64,000 nucleotides of DNA from Siphonodentalium dalli. Taxonomy: Eukaryota; Mollusca; Scaphopoda; Gadilida; Siphonodentaliidae. The first letter of the stretch is position 1. Each line of letters begins with the position of its first letter. The notes beneath the pieces are model-generated. The model was not told where the DNA came from, ran no database searches, and saw nothing but the letters and a program-made list of their open reading frames with translations. The position numbers and the translations under genes are program-made. Where the stretch lies: positions 169,066,394-169,130,393 of the forward strand of contig CP136069.1 of NCBI GenBank assembly GCA_032622095.1. The letters run 5' to 3'. Below, one piece after another: positions 46,937 through 58,778 of this stretch.

Positions 46937-47757
46937 TAGGCCCCTGCGAATCGGATTTTTTCTATCGAATCGAATACCGATTTGAATCAGGTAAATGGTA
47001 TTCGATTTCGAATCAAATTCGAATCGAATCAGACATTGTGTTGACATGCGAGGAGTTCATAAACAAAAGTAACTACTAATGAGATAATTCATCGTACACA
47101 CCAGCATTAATCCCTTGTGTGGGTTGTGGGATTGTCAACCGGAACTGATTCATTTTATCCACGGGAACAGCCGAATATGGACGATGTAATACGGAAATAA
47201 GCTGGGTTTACTCAAAATCGGGAATGACACATCGGAACGAGTCATTTGCACCACTGGTGGTGGTTGTTGTAGCTATATAATATCTATGTTATAATTGATA
47301 TCACAACTTTTGTGTCCAAGTAAAAGGTCCAAGGAACAGTCATGCTGTGAGCATAAGATTATAATGGCGATATCAATTCAAATCTTGATAGTGGGAAGCA
47401 TATTTAATAGCTCAGAGACTAGTATGCCGATCTGTGGAGCAGAAAATAAATTGATTCAACAATACCATCATTATCTAAAGGTGCTCAGAGTCATCACATT
47501 GTTTCTAGCATTATAGACCCCATGTGACAGCACAATAGTGTTATTCCGTCAACGGGCGAGCAGATGAATCGTGTGTGTGCGACAGGAAACTGGTAAAAAT
47601 GCTGATCGTAAACAACATCATTTGACTCAACCGTCAGCGAGAATGCCGCGAGATATTCGATTCGAAAACAACGTCAACAAGATTCGAAATCAAATCAAAT
47701 CGAATCGCAGGAACGATTCGAAATTTCGAATCGAATTCGAATATTCGCAGGGCCCTA
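46937..47757. mobile_element. 821-bp hAT-like element, GATTCGAA-rich
   Basis: Ends TAGGCCCCTGCGAATCGG and CGAATATTCGCAGGGCCCTA are inverted. Perfect 8-bp duplications TTAACATG (46929-46936, 47758-47765). Subterminal regions are dense in ATTCGAATC motifs in both orientations. No transposase was recognised. Confidence 0.85.
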
Positions 47758-47765
47758 TTAACATG

Positions 47766-48059
47766 GTGCAAAGAACACCTTGTCATCATCCGACTGGAAT
47801 CAGATTCAGACTTACATAGAAAGAGCTTTTCATGGTCATTGCCAGGAATTCCATGTGAAAAGCCATCTGCTAATGATGAGATTAGTCCATTATATTTAAT
47901 TCACCTGTGTGGTGATATACATGCACATATTTCTTTACCTGTGTTGTCATACACAAACACAATTTTGACAACTTTCTCTGGACGAAGCTATGTTAACACT
48001 CTCATTCCGATGATTTCTGAACGGAATTATGAAGTACATGTATAATTCCACCTCTCATC
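47766..48059. other. Unassigned intergenic sequence
   Basis: Its end shares CTCTCATTCC...TCATCTTCCCATTTAT with gene-flank sequence elsewhere in the array. Confidence 0.4.
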
Positions 48060-48998
48060 TTCCCATTTATAACATAACATAAAATAAAGTTCTCAGAAGT
48101 ATATCGCAATGACTTTTTTTCCAAAATAGCTATATATATATAAATACTATTTGTGTTTTGCATGCAGGTTGCGTCAAATCCAACTTCTAATCATTGTAAT
48201 CATAATGCAAATAATAACAAAATAATATCTTTACTGTCGGTCTAGACACTAAATACAATATTTTTAATGGGAAGCATATAATAAATTGGATTTTCATGCA
48301 TAATGTTGAGCAGCATATATTAAATACAGATGGAAAATTTTTACCTCAATTTTCCCCAAATAAGATCCTCATTTCAATTTGGCATGTCATTTTAAAATTT
48401 GACCAAAAAAAAAAAAATTGGCAAGAGAAAATTTTAGTCCAGCGGCAACCACGAGGGCCACCCACCAGCCCTGCCTACATGTAGGTGCCTGGATGTTTGT
48501 GAACCTCTATTCTATATCCAACATTTTGCTACACATCTCACCATCAGACTTTGAAGCTCACAAGGAACATAGATTATTCCCTCATTGTTGCATAGTTGCA
48601 TGGTGATAAGAATGAGACCCCCTTTGGGGGCAACAAAAAATCATTGCAGACAGGTCGAGGGAAGCATTTATATAATATGTGAACCATGAATAGTCCATTA
48701 GTTTTGTTGAAAATATCAATATTATGCTTTAAATATAGAAGTGGAATCAATGCACACTGACAATATGCCATAGCCGTACACACCATATCAAGAAGTCAGT
48801 TCAGGTGACTAACTGTGAAACACATATAATTTATAAGTGTGCACCAATGTGGTAGCATGGTTATAAAAATCATACATGACAGTTATACAGGCAAGAAAAA
48901 CAGCCAGGTCCAGTGAAGCTTTCTGTGAACTGTGAACTATGAAGTATTGTTGAAGATCCAATGACTCTTCGTGGCACACAGTACATTTGATATAAATC
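48060..48998 (+). promoter_or_regulatory. 5' flank of lectin gene 3
   Basis: Homologous to the flanks of copies 1 and 2 (GCATAATGTTGAGCAGC, GCGGCAACCACGAGGGCC). The proximal unit has AGTGAAGCTTTCTGTGAAC (about 48910), then GTGGCACACAG and GATATAAATCATGG at the start codon. Confidence 0.45.
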
Positions 48999-49730
48999 AT
49001 GGCTGATATTTCACGTGTTGTCACAACTATTCTACTGTTTGTTATGGTTCTGAGCAGAATTTTAGTGGCAATTGACGAGATACTGATTGCAAAAACAGAA
49101 AATAATTTACGATGTCGGAAGCTTTGTACATACCAGCGATCGTGCAAGAGAATTTACTTCATGAAGAAGACATGTTTGATGATAAAAAATGTGACAAGTA
49201 TTTACGGTGAAAAAGTGGTTAAATCTGCAGTTCCTGGAATGGTATGCACAACGGGAGTTTGTAGTGAGAATGAACTGTGCATTCCTACCGGCAAATGTGG
49301 TCCTGATAGAGGTTATAGATGTGAGGTTCTCCACCATGTAGACGCCATCAATTTGAAGGGATTATATTTTTCACTCCAAAAACTTGAATTTGATGAAGGA
49401 GACAGTGAATGCCAAAAACAGAAAGGACAATTATTCGTCATTGCAAATCATGACGAGTGGTCACAGCTGGCTCAATTTATTCAAGATACACCTACACTGT
49501 CCACAATTTTACGTTTCTGGATAAACGGGGAAGACAGAATTTCAGAAGGAAATTTCACTACAACATCTGGGAATCTGATGCCTTACACAAATTGGAAAGA
49601 AAGTCAACCTGATAACTTCAATGGCAGAGAGCACTGCGTGCATTTGTTGGCAAGCTATGGCTACTTAATGAACGATCAGCAGTGTAACAAAACATTAGAG
49701 TTCATCTGCGAGTTTCCTCTCATCAACTGA
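48999..49730 (+). CDS. Secreted C-type-lectin-like protein, copy 3 (intact)
   Basis: 243 codons in one exon, the same architecture and length as copy 1: hydrophobic leader 7-25, eight-cysteine module 39-108, lectin domain 120-243 with SECQ, FWINGED, SQPDNFNGREHC, MNDQQC and FICEF. All expected calcium ligands (QPD, E, ND) and four domain cysteines are present. The 5' ~390 nt are almost base-for-base the same as in copies 1 and 6, including silent sites. The sugar-site loops (DTPTLSTILRFW; HLLASYGYLMNDQQCNK) are its own. Sequons NVT and NFT are conserved, and an NKT occurs near 228. Start chosen by alignment with all sister copies. Confidence 0.88.
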   Translation: MADISRVVTTILLFVMVLSRILVAIDEILIAKTENNLRCRKLCTYQRSCKRIYFMKKTCLMIKNVTSIYGEKVVKSAVPGMVCTTGVCSENELCIPTGKCGPDRGYRCEVLHHVDAINLKGLYFSLQKLEFDEGDSECQKQKGQLFVIANHDEWSQLAQFIQDTPTLSTILRFWINGEDRISEGNFTTTSGNLMPYTNWKESQPDNFNGREHCVHLLASYGYLMNDQQCNKTLEFICEFPLIN

Positions 49731-49976
49731 AAAACAGTAGTGGTTCATTGGGTAGTAAATTGTAATGGCTTGTTCATTATAAAGTATCCGTTACTGACGA
49801 TTACCAAAAACATGAAGAACATGAGGATATGAACAATGCATGAAATTGTGGGTAAATGGAAACTACTTCAAGAACAACAGGCCATGTATGGACAGGTCGA
49901 GTGAAGCTTTCTGTGAACTATGGAGTATTGTTGATCCAATGACTCCTCGTGGCACACAGTACATATGATATAAATA
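49731..49976 (+). pseudogene. Lectin tail fragment (d) fused to a gene 4 proximal promoter
   Basis: GAACAATGCATGAAATTGTG...AACAGGCCATGTA (about 49837-49890) is the end part of a lectin domain. It is joined directly to GGACAGGTCGAGTGAAGC, the proximal 5' unit of the next copy. This marks a duplication breakpoint and explains the ~1-kb spacing of copies 3 and 4. Confidence 0.65.
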
Positions 49977-50715
49977 ATGGCTGATATTTCACGAGTTGTC
50001 ACAACTATTCTACTGTTTGTTATGGTTCTGAGCAGAATTTTAGTGGCAATTGACGAGATACTGATTGCAAAAACAGAAAATAATTTACGATGTCGGAAGC
50101 TTTGTACATACCAGCGCTCGTGCAAGATAATTTACTTCATGAAGAAGACATGCTTGATGATAAAAAACGTGACAAGTATTTACGGTGAAAAAGTGGTTAA
50201 ATCTGCAGTGCCTGGAATGGTGTGCACAACGGGAGTTTGTAGTGAGAATGAACTGTGCGTTCTTACTGGAAAATGGGGTCCTGATAGAGGTTATAGATGT
50301 GAGGCTCTCCACCGTGTAGATGCCATCAATTTAAAGGGATTATATTGTTCACCCCAAAAACTAAAATTTGATGAAGCAGACAGTGAATTCCAAAAAAAAA
50401 ACAGAACGGACAATTATTCGTCATTGCAAATCATGACGAGTGGTCACAGCTGGCTCAATTTATTCAAGATACACCTACACTGTCCACAATTTTACGTCTC
50501 TGGATAAACGGGGAAGACAGAATTTCAGAAGGAAGTTTCACAACAACATCTGGGAATCCGATGCCGTACACAAATTGGAAAGAAAGTCAACCTGATAACT
50601 ACCAAGGCAGAGAGCACTGTGTGAATTTGTTGGCAGGCTATATGACTACTTAATGATCGATTTGTCGTGTGCAAGAAAATTAGAGTTTATCTGTGAGTTT
50701 CCTCTCATCAACTGA
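49977..50715 (+). pseudogene. C-type-lectin-like copy 4, two frameshifts
   Basis: The ATG and first ~138 codons match the family. The first lectin cysteine is changed to phenylalanine (SEFQ), and an A run of 10 instead of 5 (50392-50401) shifts the frame. Further on, CTATATGACTAC has two extra bases relative to CTATGACTAC. Read through the shifts, the domain keeps WINGED, SQPDNYQGREHC and FICEFPLIN to TGA 50713-50715. Length is 739 bp (732 plus 7). Confidence 0.85.
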
Positions 50716-50759
50716 AAAACAGCAGTGGTTCATTGGGTAGTGAATTAGTAACGGATTGT

Positions 50760-50912
50760 GCATTAGAATGTATCTGTTATTGACGAGTACAAAATACATA
50801 AAGGACATGAGGATATGAAGAGTAAATTAAATTGTGGGTAAACGGAAACTACTGCCATGTGATACAAAAAATGTGTTTTGTCTGTGAATTGCCTCTGATC
50901 ACAAATAACTGA
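50760..50912 (+). pseudogene. Lectin tail fragment (e)
   Basis: GGACATGAGGATATGAAGAG...GTGTTTTGTCTGTGAATTGCC matches the last third of the domain (C..FVCEL) with deletions. Related fragments are at 62160 and 63233. Confidence 0.6.
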
Positions 50913-50936
50913 AAATAAACCCTGGTTTGATTGGGT

Positions 50937-51320
50937 AGTAATGGACTGTGCATTACAATGTGACGGTTATTGACGAATACCAAAAAAATAACAGAAGACA
51001 ACTATTGTTCATCATTGAAAATTGCAATCTCGCTGATCTGTGATCACAGCTGTCTACATTTATACAAGGGACACCTACAGTGTGACAATTCAAGATTACT
51101 GCAACAACGAGTGAGACAATATTTCAGAAGGAAATTTCACCAAAACATCGGAGAATCTGATTCTTTACACCATATGGAACACAGTCCAACCTGATAAAAA
51201 CAATGGCAAAGAGCTGTGCATTGATTTATGGGGATGCTATGACTCCCTAATGATCATGAACGGGATGTATGGTAAAATATGGGTTTATCTGCGACTTTCC
51301 TCTCAACAACTGAAAAACAG
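50937..51320 (+). pseudogene. Orphan lectin-domain cassette (f), strongly decayed
   Basis: GTAATGGACTGTGCATTACA, then AGAAGACAACTATTGTTCAT, CAAGGGACACCTACAG, GAAGGAAATTTCACC, CAACCTGATAAAAACAATGG and the shifted VYLRLSSQQLK end. Sister of cassettes at 55.8 and 63.8 kb. Confidence 0.7.
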
Positions 51321-52317
51321 TAGTGGTTTATTGGGTAGAAATGGATTATTACAAAGTTACTTCATTGATATGTATGAATTGTTATTTTTTACATTGATAG
51401 CTATACAGATTTGTAAGCAATCTGGTTGATCTTGACATAATTTCCAGATGGCCGCAAAATGAGTAGATTAACTGCTTTGTTGGAAAATGTGCACAATGAT
51501 AGGCGAGAATTATTGAGGTGGCAAATAGTATTGACTATATGGTTCAGGTATCGATAATGCGCAACCAAAGAGTTTCAACGTATCTGAGCTTTAAATAAAT
51601 TGAACTTAAAATTTGACAACTTTCGGCAGCCAACTTCAAACGTCGACACGTGCTCTGTCACACATATTCCAAAACATGGTATATCAATGCCAAATTCTAG
51701 TGTGTATTGATGATTTCTATTATTATGGACAGCCATGTTGAACTGGCCAGCAGTCTACGACTGACAATCATGAATCACAACATAGTTATCGCCATTCTAA
51801 TTCACAATGTGAAAATTATTCATAAATACTGTAGAAGTGCAAATGACACTTGAATATCGGCAACAACTTCAAAGTGAATTCTGCCTTCGTTGTGAAATGC
51901 TAAATACCAAGCAACCACCAACTTCTCATTCTTCTGCGATTGATAAAAAAAAAATCCGCCGTCATTTGCTCAGAATTTATAACTGTAAGTTGAAAGTGAA
52001 AACATGGTGACTTGATTTTTATACTAGAACAAAATTATTCTCCGATTGTTCTGTGATAACATATAATTCACCGTGAAATGTCAAAACAGTACCAATACAA
52101 TGGTACAAACTAAGTTGCTTTCAAATTTCATTGGACGTTATGATTTGTATTTGGAGATGACATTGCCCGTCAGCTTCATTTAAAAGTGATCATATAAACA
52201 GAATTCTGCTCATTCATAAATTTTATGTCATAACATGAATGATATTCTAAATAAATCTTTTGCATCATGGAGATTTTATTTGATATTTTAGTGTCAATGC
52301 ACATTGTGTACACATTA
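51321..52317. repeat. Duplicated 3' flank (pair: 56216-56990)
   Basis: Shared blocks include CAACCAAAGAGTTTCAACGT, TGGACAGCCATGTTGAACTG and CTCCGATTGTTCTGTGATAA. No gene. Confidence 0.7.
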
Positions 52318-53080
52318 CGCATGCACAGGGGCGTGTCATTAAAATGAGTAAAATAAATTTTATAATATATCAGTTTAAAACGAGCACGCCACTTTAATAA
52401 GTGCATCAATAAACAATACATACTTAACAAGGGAGCTTACTTTTCAGATACCTCCTCACTTCTAATGGCCATAATTCACAAACGCCTAAACAGATTCTTA
52501 AAATTCCAATGCCCATCGTTCGAGTAAATGCTATATTTTCCAATTTTTATACACAATTCTAGGATAAACTGTTCCAAGAAGGATGCTGAACACAAAAATC
52601 ACAGCACCGGCTAATGGGTACCTCGATAGAACAGGAGATAATATATTATCCATTTCTAAGTCAATAATCATCAATAAAAACCCCAACTTACTAGTATGTT
52701 AAAACAATCTTCATGTATCGATATATCTAATCTTAATCTCCCCAAATCAATCGCATATTTGAATCAAAGTCACCACTATATTCCCATATTTCAGCAATAA
52801 TTTCAAATTAGTTTTTGCATTGAAAAATAACTCATTGACCTATTGGGGGAGCGCGCACTGAGTATATTGATCGCTGATTGGTTAAACTGGCGTCATGTGT
52901 AATTTATGTACTCTGAAGTCGCTTTGTAATTATTGTTAAATATAGGAATACAGTGGCGACTGTTTATGAATTATGGCCGTTAGAAGTGAGGAGGTGTCTG
53001 AAAAGTAAACTCCCTTGTTAAATATATATGAATTAAAAAAATTATTTTAATCGCTTTAACGACACGCCGCTGTGGATGCA
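52318..53080. mobile_element. Long-TIR foldback element, copy 1
   Basis: The left arm GCATGCACAGGGGCGTGTCA...TACCTCCTCACTTCTAATGG (to about 52486) is complementary to the right arm CCGTTAGAAGTGAGGAGG...GACACGCCGCTGTGGATGCA (from about 52962). About 475 bp of unique AT-rich centre. The second copy is at 56990-57762. Confidence 0.75.
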
Positions 53081-53137
53081 GCAGGTCGCACATTACTGTC
53101 ATTAGAAATGTGTATATACTAGTAATAAGGTTTAAAC

Positions 53138-53631
53138 TTAAAGATACGGGTGGCGTTGGCGGTGGGTATGCTGTTAAAATATTCACGACCATCAAAAACC
53201 GCCATAAACAGAAATAATAGTAAAATATAGACAGACATTGTTTTTAAACCAATCAGAAATATGGTATAAACAGTATGCTATTGTCAAATGTATTTCTTTT
53301 GTTATGTAAACAAAAGCAAAAAACGTTACAGAACCTGGCGTTTAGATCCGGATATGGTAAACATAAAGAGCATTAATTGTTACTGTTTTCCTGATATGGA
53401 AATAATAAAGAGCGTTTATATCATTTGTGTGTGATTAACCAATAGAATTGCGCTGTGTAACACAAGCAGGCTCTTGTTTACGTACACCATTGTACATCTT
53501 GACGACAATATACTATTTACGTGCTGATTATGTTTGGCATATGAACTATATATATTTTAATATTCCTTCTGTTGATGGCGATTTGAACAAATATGAATAT
53601 TTTCTGCAACGAACGCTGCCCATGCCTTTAA
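53138..53631. mobile_element. G-family TTAA element, diverged
   Basis: TTAA-AGATACGGGTGGCGTTGG to CCCATGCCT-TTAA. Interior as in 198-699, with more substitutions. Confidence 0.8.
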
Positions 53632-54443
53632 GATGAGCATTGCTTGTAAACAAACCAACATGGGTTGGTGTGGAATGATACTTACCTCCAGTAGCAGTAT
53701 ATACTGTGACAACTCAATTTGCGACATGTAATTGTCATTTTACAACAGATTTAAGGTGGCAACCACACATGCCTTTTTCTTATTTTAACCAGTCAGCTTG
53801 GTGTATTTCATAGTGGGAAATTGTTAGGGATTAACTGGAATTTTACCAATTTCTTCTGGGTCTAAACCTCCAATGACCATACTATATAGTATGTTATCAA
53901 ATAGATCATTAATTAGAACCAGACTTACCCCAACCCCCCATTCCCTTTTCAACCAAAGTGAATAACTTCCATGGCTAATGGACCACCCCCAGGATGTTTA
54001 GAAACCCCTATTCTATAGCAAACCTTTTGCTTCGCATCACACCACAACACCTTGAATAAAAGCTCACAAGATATATGGATTATTCCTTCATTTCTATATA
54101 CCCGGTAAATTGAATTCATACACAGTACAGCTAAAGAATCTCCCAATAAGAATGATTGTGTGCATGCATAGATTGAAAGTTTACTAGACAGCTACTCAAA
54201 AAATAACACACAAAACATCATGTGGAGGTGACATCATGACAAAAGTCAGCAATATCAAGGGATGAAGAGTCTGATCATAGAAATGAGTACCAATAGCTAG
54301 ATGTCATTTCCATTGCCAGAGAATAGCTGTACAGAAGTATGTACAACTGCCAAGTGGAAACAACATTGTGGTGTGGCGACAAAAATCATATGGCCCTGAG
54401 TCAATTGAGGTGAAGACTGACAGTGAGAGGCCGAGGGAAGCTT
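53632..54443. repeat. Duplicated 5' region of copy 5 (pair: about 58310-59204)
   Basis: GATGAGCATTGCTTGTAAAC onward is shared with the region upstream of gene 6. It retains the empty TA site (54014-54015) of the B MITE found at 58690. Parts resemble 34890-35000. Confidence 0.75.
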
Positions 54444-54775
54444 TCTGTGAAACACATTCTCTACAAGCACATACTCAGGTGCTGTCCTACGGTGACAAGA
54501 ATTATACCAGACAGCCATTACCAGCAGCGAGGAGAGGTCAAGGATAGTTTTCTGTGAAACACATACTCTACAAGAATTGACTCAGGTACTGTCGCTTGGT
54601 GACAAGAAACATACAACACAGCCATTACTGACAGCGAAGACAGGTTGAGGGGACCTTTTGTGAAACACATACTCTACAAGAATAATTCAGGTACTGTCGC
54701 TTGGTGATAAGAATCATACCAGACAGCCATTACGGGCAGTGAGGAGAGGTCGAGGATAGCTTTCTGAAACCAAAT
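54444..54775 (+). promoter_or_regulatory. Three ~105-bp tandem units upstream of copy 5
   Basis: Units start near 54447, 54556 and 54659, each with TTCTGTGAAACACATACTCT, ACAAGAA, TCAGGTACTGTCGCTTGGTG and AGACAGCCATTAC. A single related unit precedes copies 1-3. Their position just upstream of every gene suggests a regulatory or 5' untranslated role (inference). Confidence 0.5.
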
Positions 54776-54883
54776 GCTGAGACACTAACATTTTTGAAGC
54801 AAAGTGGTGGTCTTGGTGCTGATAAATTCAAGTGACTTACAGGACATACCATATGTGGCATACAGAACATACCGATTGAAATA

Positions 54884-55615
54884 ATGGCTGATATTTCCCG
54901 AGTTGGTATCACTATTCTACTGTTTCTGATGGTTCTGAGCAGAATTTTAGTGGCAATTGACGAGATACTGATTGCAAAAACAGAGAATCGTTTACGATGT
55001 CGGAAGCTTTGTACATACCAGCGCTCGTGTGAGAGAATTTACTTCATGAAGAGGACATGCTTGATGATAAAAAATGTGACAAGTATTTACGGTGAAAAAG
55101 TGGTTAAATCTGCAGTGCCTGGAATGGTATGCACAACGGGAGTTTGTAGTGAGAATGAACTGTGCATTCCTACCGGCAAATATGGTCCTGGTAGAGGTTA
55201 TAGATGTGAGGCTCTCGACCATGTAGATGCCATCCATTTGAAGGGATTATATTTTTCACTCCAAAGACTTGAATTTGATGAAGCAGACAGTTAATGCCAA
55301 AAACAGAAAGGACAATTATTTGTCATTGCAAATAGTGACGAGTGGTCACAGCTGGCTCAATTTATTCAAGAAACACCTACACTGTCCACAATTTCAGGTT
55401 TCTGGATAAATGCGGAAGACAGAATTTCAGAAGGAAATTTCACTACAACATCTGAGAATCTGAAACCTTACACAAATTGGAAAGAAGGTCAACCTGATAA
55501 CTACAATAACAGAGAGCACTGTGTTGCTTTGTGGGGAAACTATGACTACTTAATGAATGATGTGCTGTGTGCAACAATATTAGAGTTTATCTGCGAGTTT
55601 CCTCTCATCAACTGA
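54884..55615 (+). pseudogene. C-type-lectin-like copy 5, single nonsense codon
   Basis: Full 732-bp length and open throughout except one stop at 55292-55294, where GAATGC (Glu-Cys in all sisters) reads TAATGC. This truncates the product at 136 residues, just before the lectin domain. Beyond it the frame continues with GFWINAEDRISEGN, GQPDNYNNREHC, MNDVLC and FICEFPLIN to TGA 55613-55615. The truncated product would be the secreted eight-cysteine module alone. A recent pseudogene, or a polymorphic or natural short form. Confidence 0.88.
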
Positions 55616-55645
55616 AAAACAGCAGTCGTTCATTGGGTAGTAAAT

Positions 55646-55777
55646 TACAGTAATGCCCTAAATACTCAGGGAGAGCTTTCCGTTGAATGGCAACAAGCCA
55701 TATTTCCGACTAAATCCTGAAAAATTACCCATAATTCTGCTGTGGTTAAGGAGTCAATTATTTATGGCATTACTGTA
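55646..55777. mobile_element. B-family MITE, left arm mostly deleted
   Basis: TA-CAGTAATGCCCTAAATACTC, then the complete right arm to GGCATTACTG-TA. It lies 31 bp after the stop codon of copy 5 in the segment GTAAATTA-GTAACGG. Confidence 0.85.
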
Positions 55778-55829
55778 GTAACGGCTTGTGCATTATAAAG
55801 TATCTCTTATCGGTGAGTACAAAAACATA

Positions 55830-56215
55830 AAGGACATGATGATATAAGAGTACATGAAATTGTGGGCAAACGGAAACTACTTCATGAACAACACGCCATG
55901 TGATACAAAAATTGCAATCTCGCCGGTGTGTGACCACAACTGTTTACATTTATACAAGAGACACCTACAGTTTCCACAATTCAAGGTTACTGGAACAACG
56001 GGTGAGACAATATTTCAGAAGGAAATTTCACCAAAACATCGGAGAATCTGATTCTTTATCCCAAATGTAACACATACAGGCCAACCTGATAAAAACAATG
56101 GTGAAGATCCCTGCATTGATATATGGGGATGCTATGACTACCTCATGATCATGAACGGGATGTATGGGAAAATATGGGTTTATCTTCGACTTTCCTCTCA
56201 ACAACTGAAAAACAG
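55830..56215 (+). pseudogene. Lectin fragments (g): tail piece plus decayed cassette
   Basis: A tail-like piece (AAATTGTGGGCAAACGGAAA...GCCATGTGATACAAAAA) runs directly into the decayed domain (ATTGCAATCTCGCCGGTGTG...GAAGGAAATTTCACC...CAACCTGATAAAAACAATGG) and the shifted VYLRLSSQQLK end. The junction differs from 50.8-51.3 kb, where the two pieces are separate. Confidence 0.7.
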
Positions 56216-58689
56216 TAGTGGTTTATTGGGTAGTAATGGATTATTACAAAGTGACTTCATTGATATGTATGAATTGTTATTTTTACAATTAATATCTATA
56301 CAGATTTGTAAGCAATCTGGTTCATCTTGACATAATTTCCAGATGGCTGCAATATGAGTAGATTAACTGCTTTGTTGGAAAATGTGCACAATGATAGGCG
56401 AGAATTATTGAGGTGGCAAATAGTATTGACTATATGTTTCAGGTATCGATAAGGCGCAACCAAAGAGTTTCAACATATCTGAGCTTTAAATAAATTAAAC
56501 TTAAAATTCGACGACTTTCGACAGCCAACTTCAAACATCGACACGTGCTCTGTCACACATATTCCAAAACATGGTATATCAATGCCAAATTCTAGTGTGT
56601 ATTGATGATTTCTATTATTATGGACAGCCATGTTGAACTGGCCAGCAGTCTACCACTGACAATCATTAATCACAACATGGCTACTTGATTTTTATATTAG
56701 AACAAAATTACTCTCCAATTGTTCTGTGATAGCATATAATTCACTGTGAAATTTCAAAATGCTACCAATACAATGGTACATACATAGTTGCCTTCAAATT
56801 TCATTGGACGTTATGATTTGTATTTGGCAATGGCATTTCCCATCAGCTTCATTTAAAAGTGATCATATACACAGAATTCTGCTCATTCATAAAAATTTAT
56901 GTCATAGCATGCATCATATTCTAAATATATCTTTTGCATCATGGAGATTTTATTTTATATTTTATTGTCAATGCACATTGTGTACGAATGATGCATTTAC
57001 AGAGGAGTGTCGTTAAAACGAATAAAATAAATTAAATAATATATCAGTTTAAAACGAGCGAGCCACTTTAATAAGTGCATCAATAAACAATACATATTTA
57101 ACAAGGGAGTTTACTTTTCATATACCTCCTCACTTCTAACGGCCATAATTCACAAACGCCTGAAACGATTCTTAAAATTTCAATGCCCATCACTCGAGTA
57201 AAAGCTATATTTTCCAATTATAATACACAATTCTAGGATAAACTGTTCCAAAACAGATGCTGAACACAAAAATCACAGAGAGCACTGGCTAATGAGTACC
57301 TCAATAGCACAGAGATAATATATTGTCCATTTCTACGTCAATAATTATCAATAAAACAACCCAACTTACTAGTATGTTAAAAACAATCTTCATGTATCGA
57401 TATATCTAATCTTAATCTCCCCAAATCAATCGCATATTTGAATCAAAGTCGGCACTATGCTCCCATATTTCAGCAATAATTTAAAATTAGTTTTTGAATT
57501 GAAAAAATAACTCATTGACCTATTGGGGGAGCGCGCACTGAGTATATTGATCGCTGATTGGTTAAACTGTCGTCATGTGTAATTTATGTACTCAGAAGTC
57601 GCTTTGTAATTATTGTTAAATATAGGAATACAGTGGCGACCGTTTGTGAATTATGGCCGTTAGAAGTGAGGAGGTGTCTGAAAAGTAAACTCCCTCGTTA
57701 AATATAGATGAATTAAAAAAATTATTTTAATCGTTTTAACGACATGCCCCTGTGGATGCAGCAGGTCGCACATTACTGTCATTAGAAATGTGTATATACT
57801 AGTAATAAGGTATAAACTTAAAGATACGGGCGGCGTTGGCAGTGGGTATGCTGTTAAAATATTCACGACCATCAAAAACCGCCATAAACAGAAATAATAG
57901 TAAAATATAGACAGACATTGTTTTTAAACCAATCAGAAATATGGTATAAACAGTATGCTATTGTCAAATGTATTTCTTTTGTTATGTAAACAAAAGCAAA
58001 AAACGTTACAGAACCTGGCGTTTAGATCCGGATATGGTAAACATAAAGAGCATTAATTGTTACTGTTTTCCTGATATGGAAATAATAAAGAGCGTTTATA
58101 TCATTTGTGTGTGATTAACCAATAGAATTGCGCTGTGTAACACAAGCAGGCTCTTGTTTAGTACACCATTGTACATCTTGACGACAATATACTATTTACG
58201 TGCTGATTATGTTTGGCATATGAACTATATATATTTTAATATTCCTTCTGTTGATGGCGATTTGAACAAATATGAATATTTCTGCAACGAACGCCGCCCA
58301 TGCCTTTAAGATGAGCATTGCTTGTAAACAAACCAACATGGGTTGGTGTGGAATGATACTTACCTCCAGTAGCAGTATATACTGTGACAACTCAATTTGC
58401 GACATGTAATTGTCATTTTACAACAGATTTAAGGTGGCAACCACACATGCCTTTTTCTTATTTTAACCAGTCAGCTTGCAATTGGTGTAGCAGGATATTT
58501 TTAGGGATGAACTGGAATTTTACAAATTTCTTCTGGGTCTAAACCTCCAATGACCATACTATATAGTATGTTATCAAATATATCACTAGTTAGAACCAGA
58601 CTTACCCCAACCCACATTCCCTTTTCAACCAAAGTGAATAACTTGCATGGCTCATGGACCACCCCCAGGATGTTTAGGAACCCGTATTC
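56216..58689. repeat. Segmental duplication (pair: about 51321-54010)
   Basis: Includes the second long-TIR foldback (56990-57762) and G copy (57818-58309). The order is the same as in the pair, with only small indels. Confidence 0.8.
57818..58309. mobile_element. G-family TTAA element, duplicated with its segment
   Basis: Near-identical to 53138-53631, with the same flanks, so it was duplicated rather than newly inserted. Confidence 0.8.
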
Positions 58690-58778
58690 TACAGTAATGC
58701 ACTAAGTAATCGACTCCTTAACCACAGCAGAATTATGGGTTACTTATCAGGACATTAGTAACTTAGGGCATTACTGTA
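58690..58778. mobile_element. B-family MITE, short form, with empty paralogous site
   Basis: Splits TTCTATAGCAAACC (seen unsplit at 54011-54024) into TTC-TA and TA-TAGCAAACC. 89 bp, with both CAGTAATGC ends. Confidence 0.92.
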
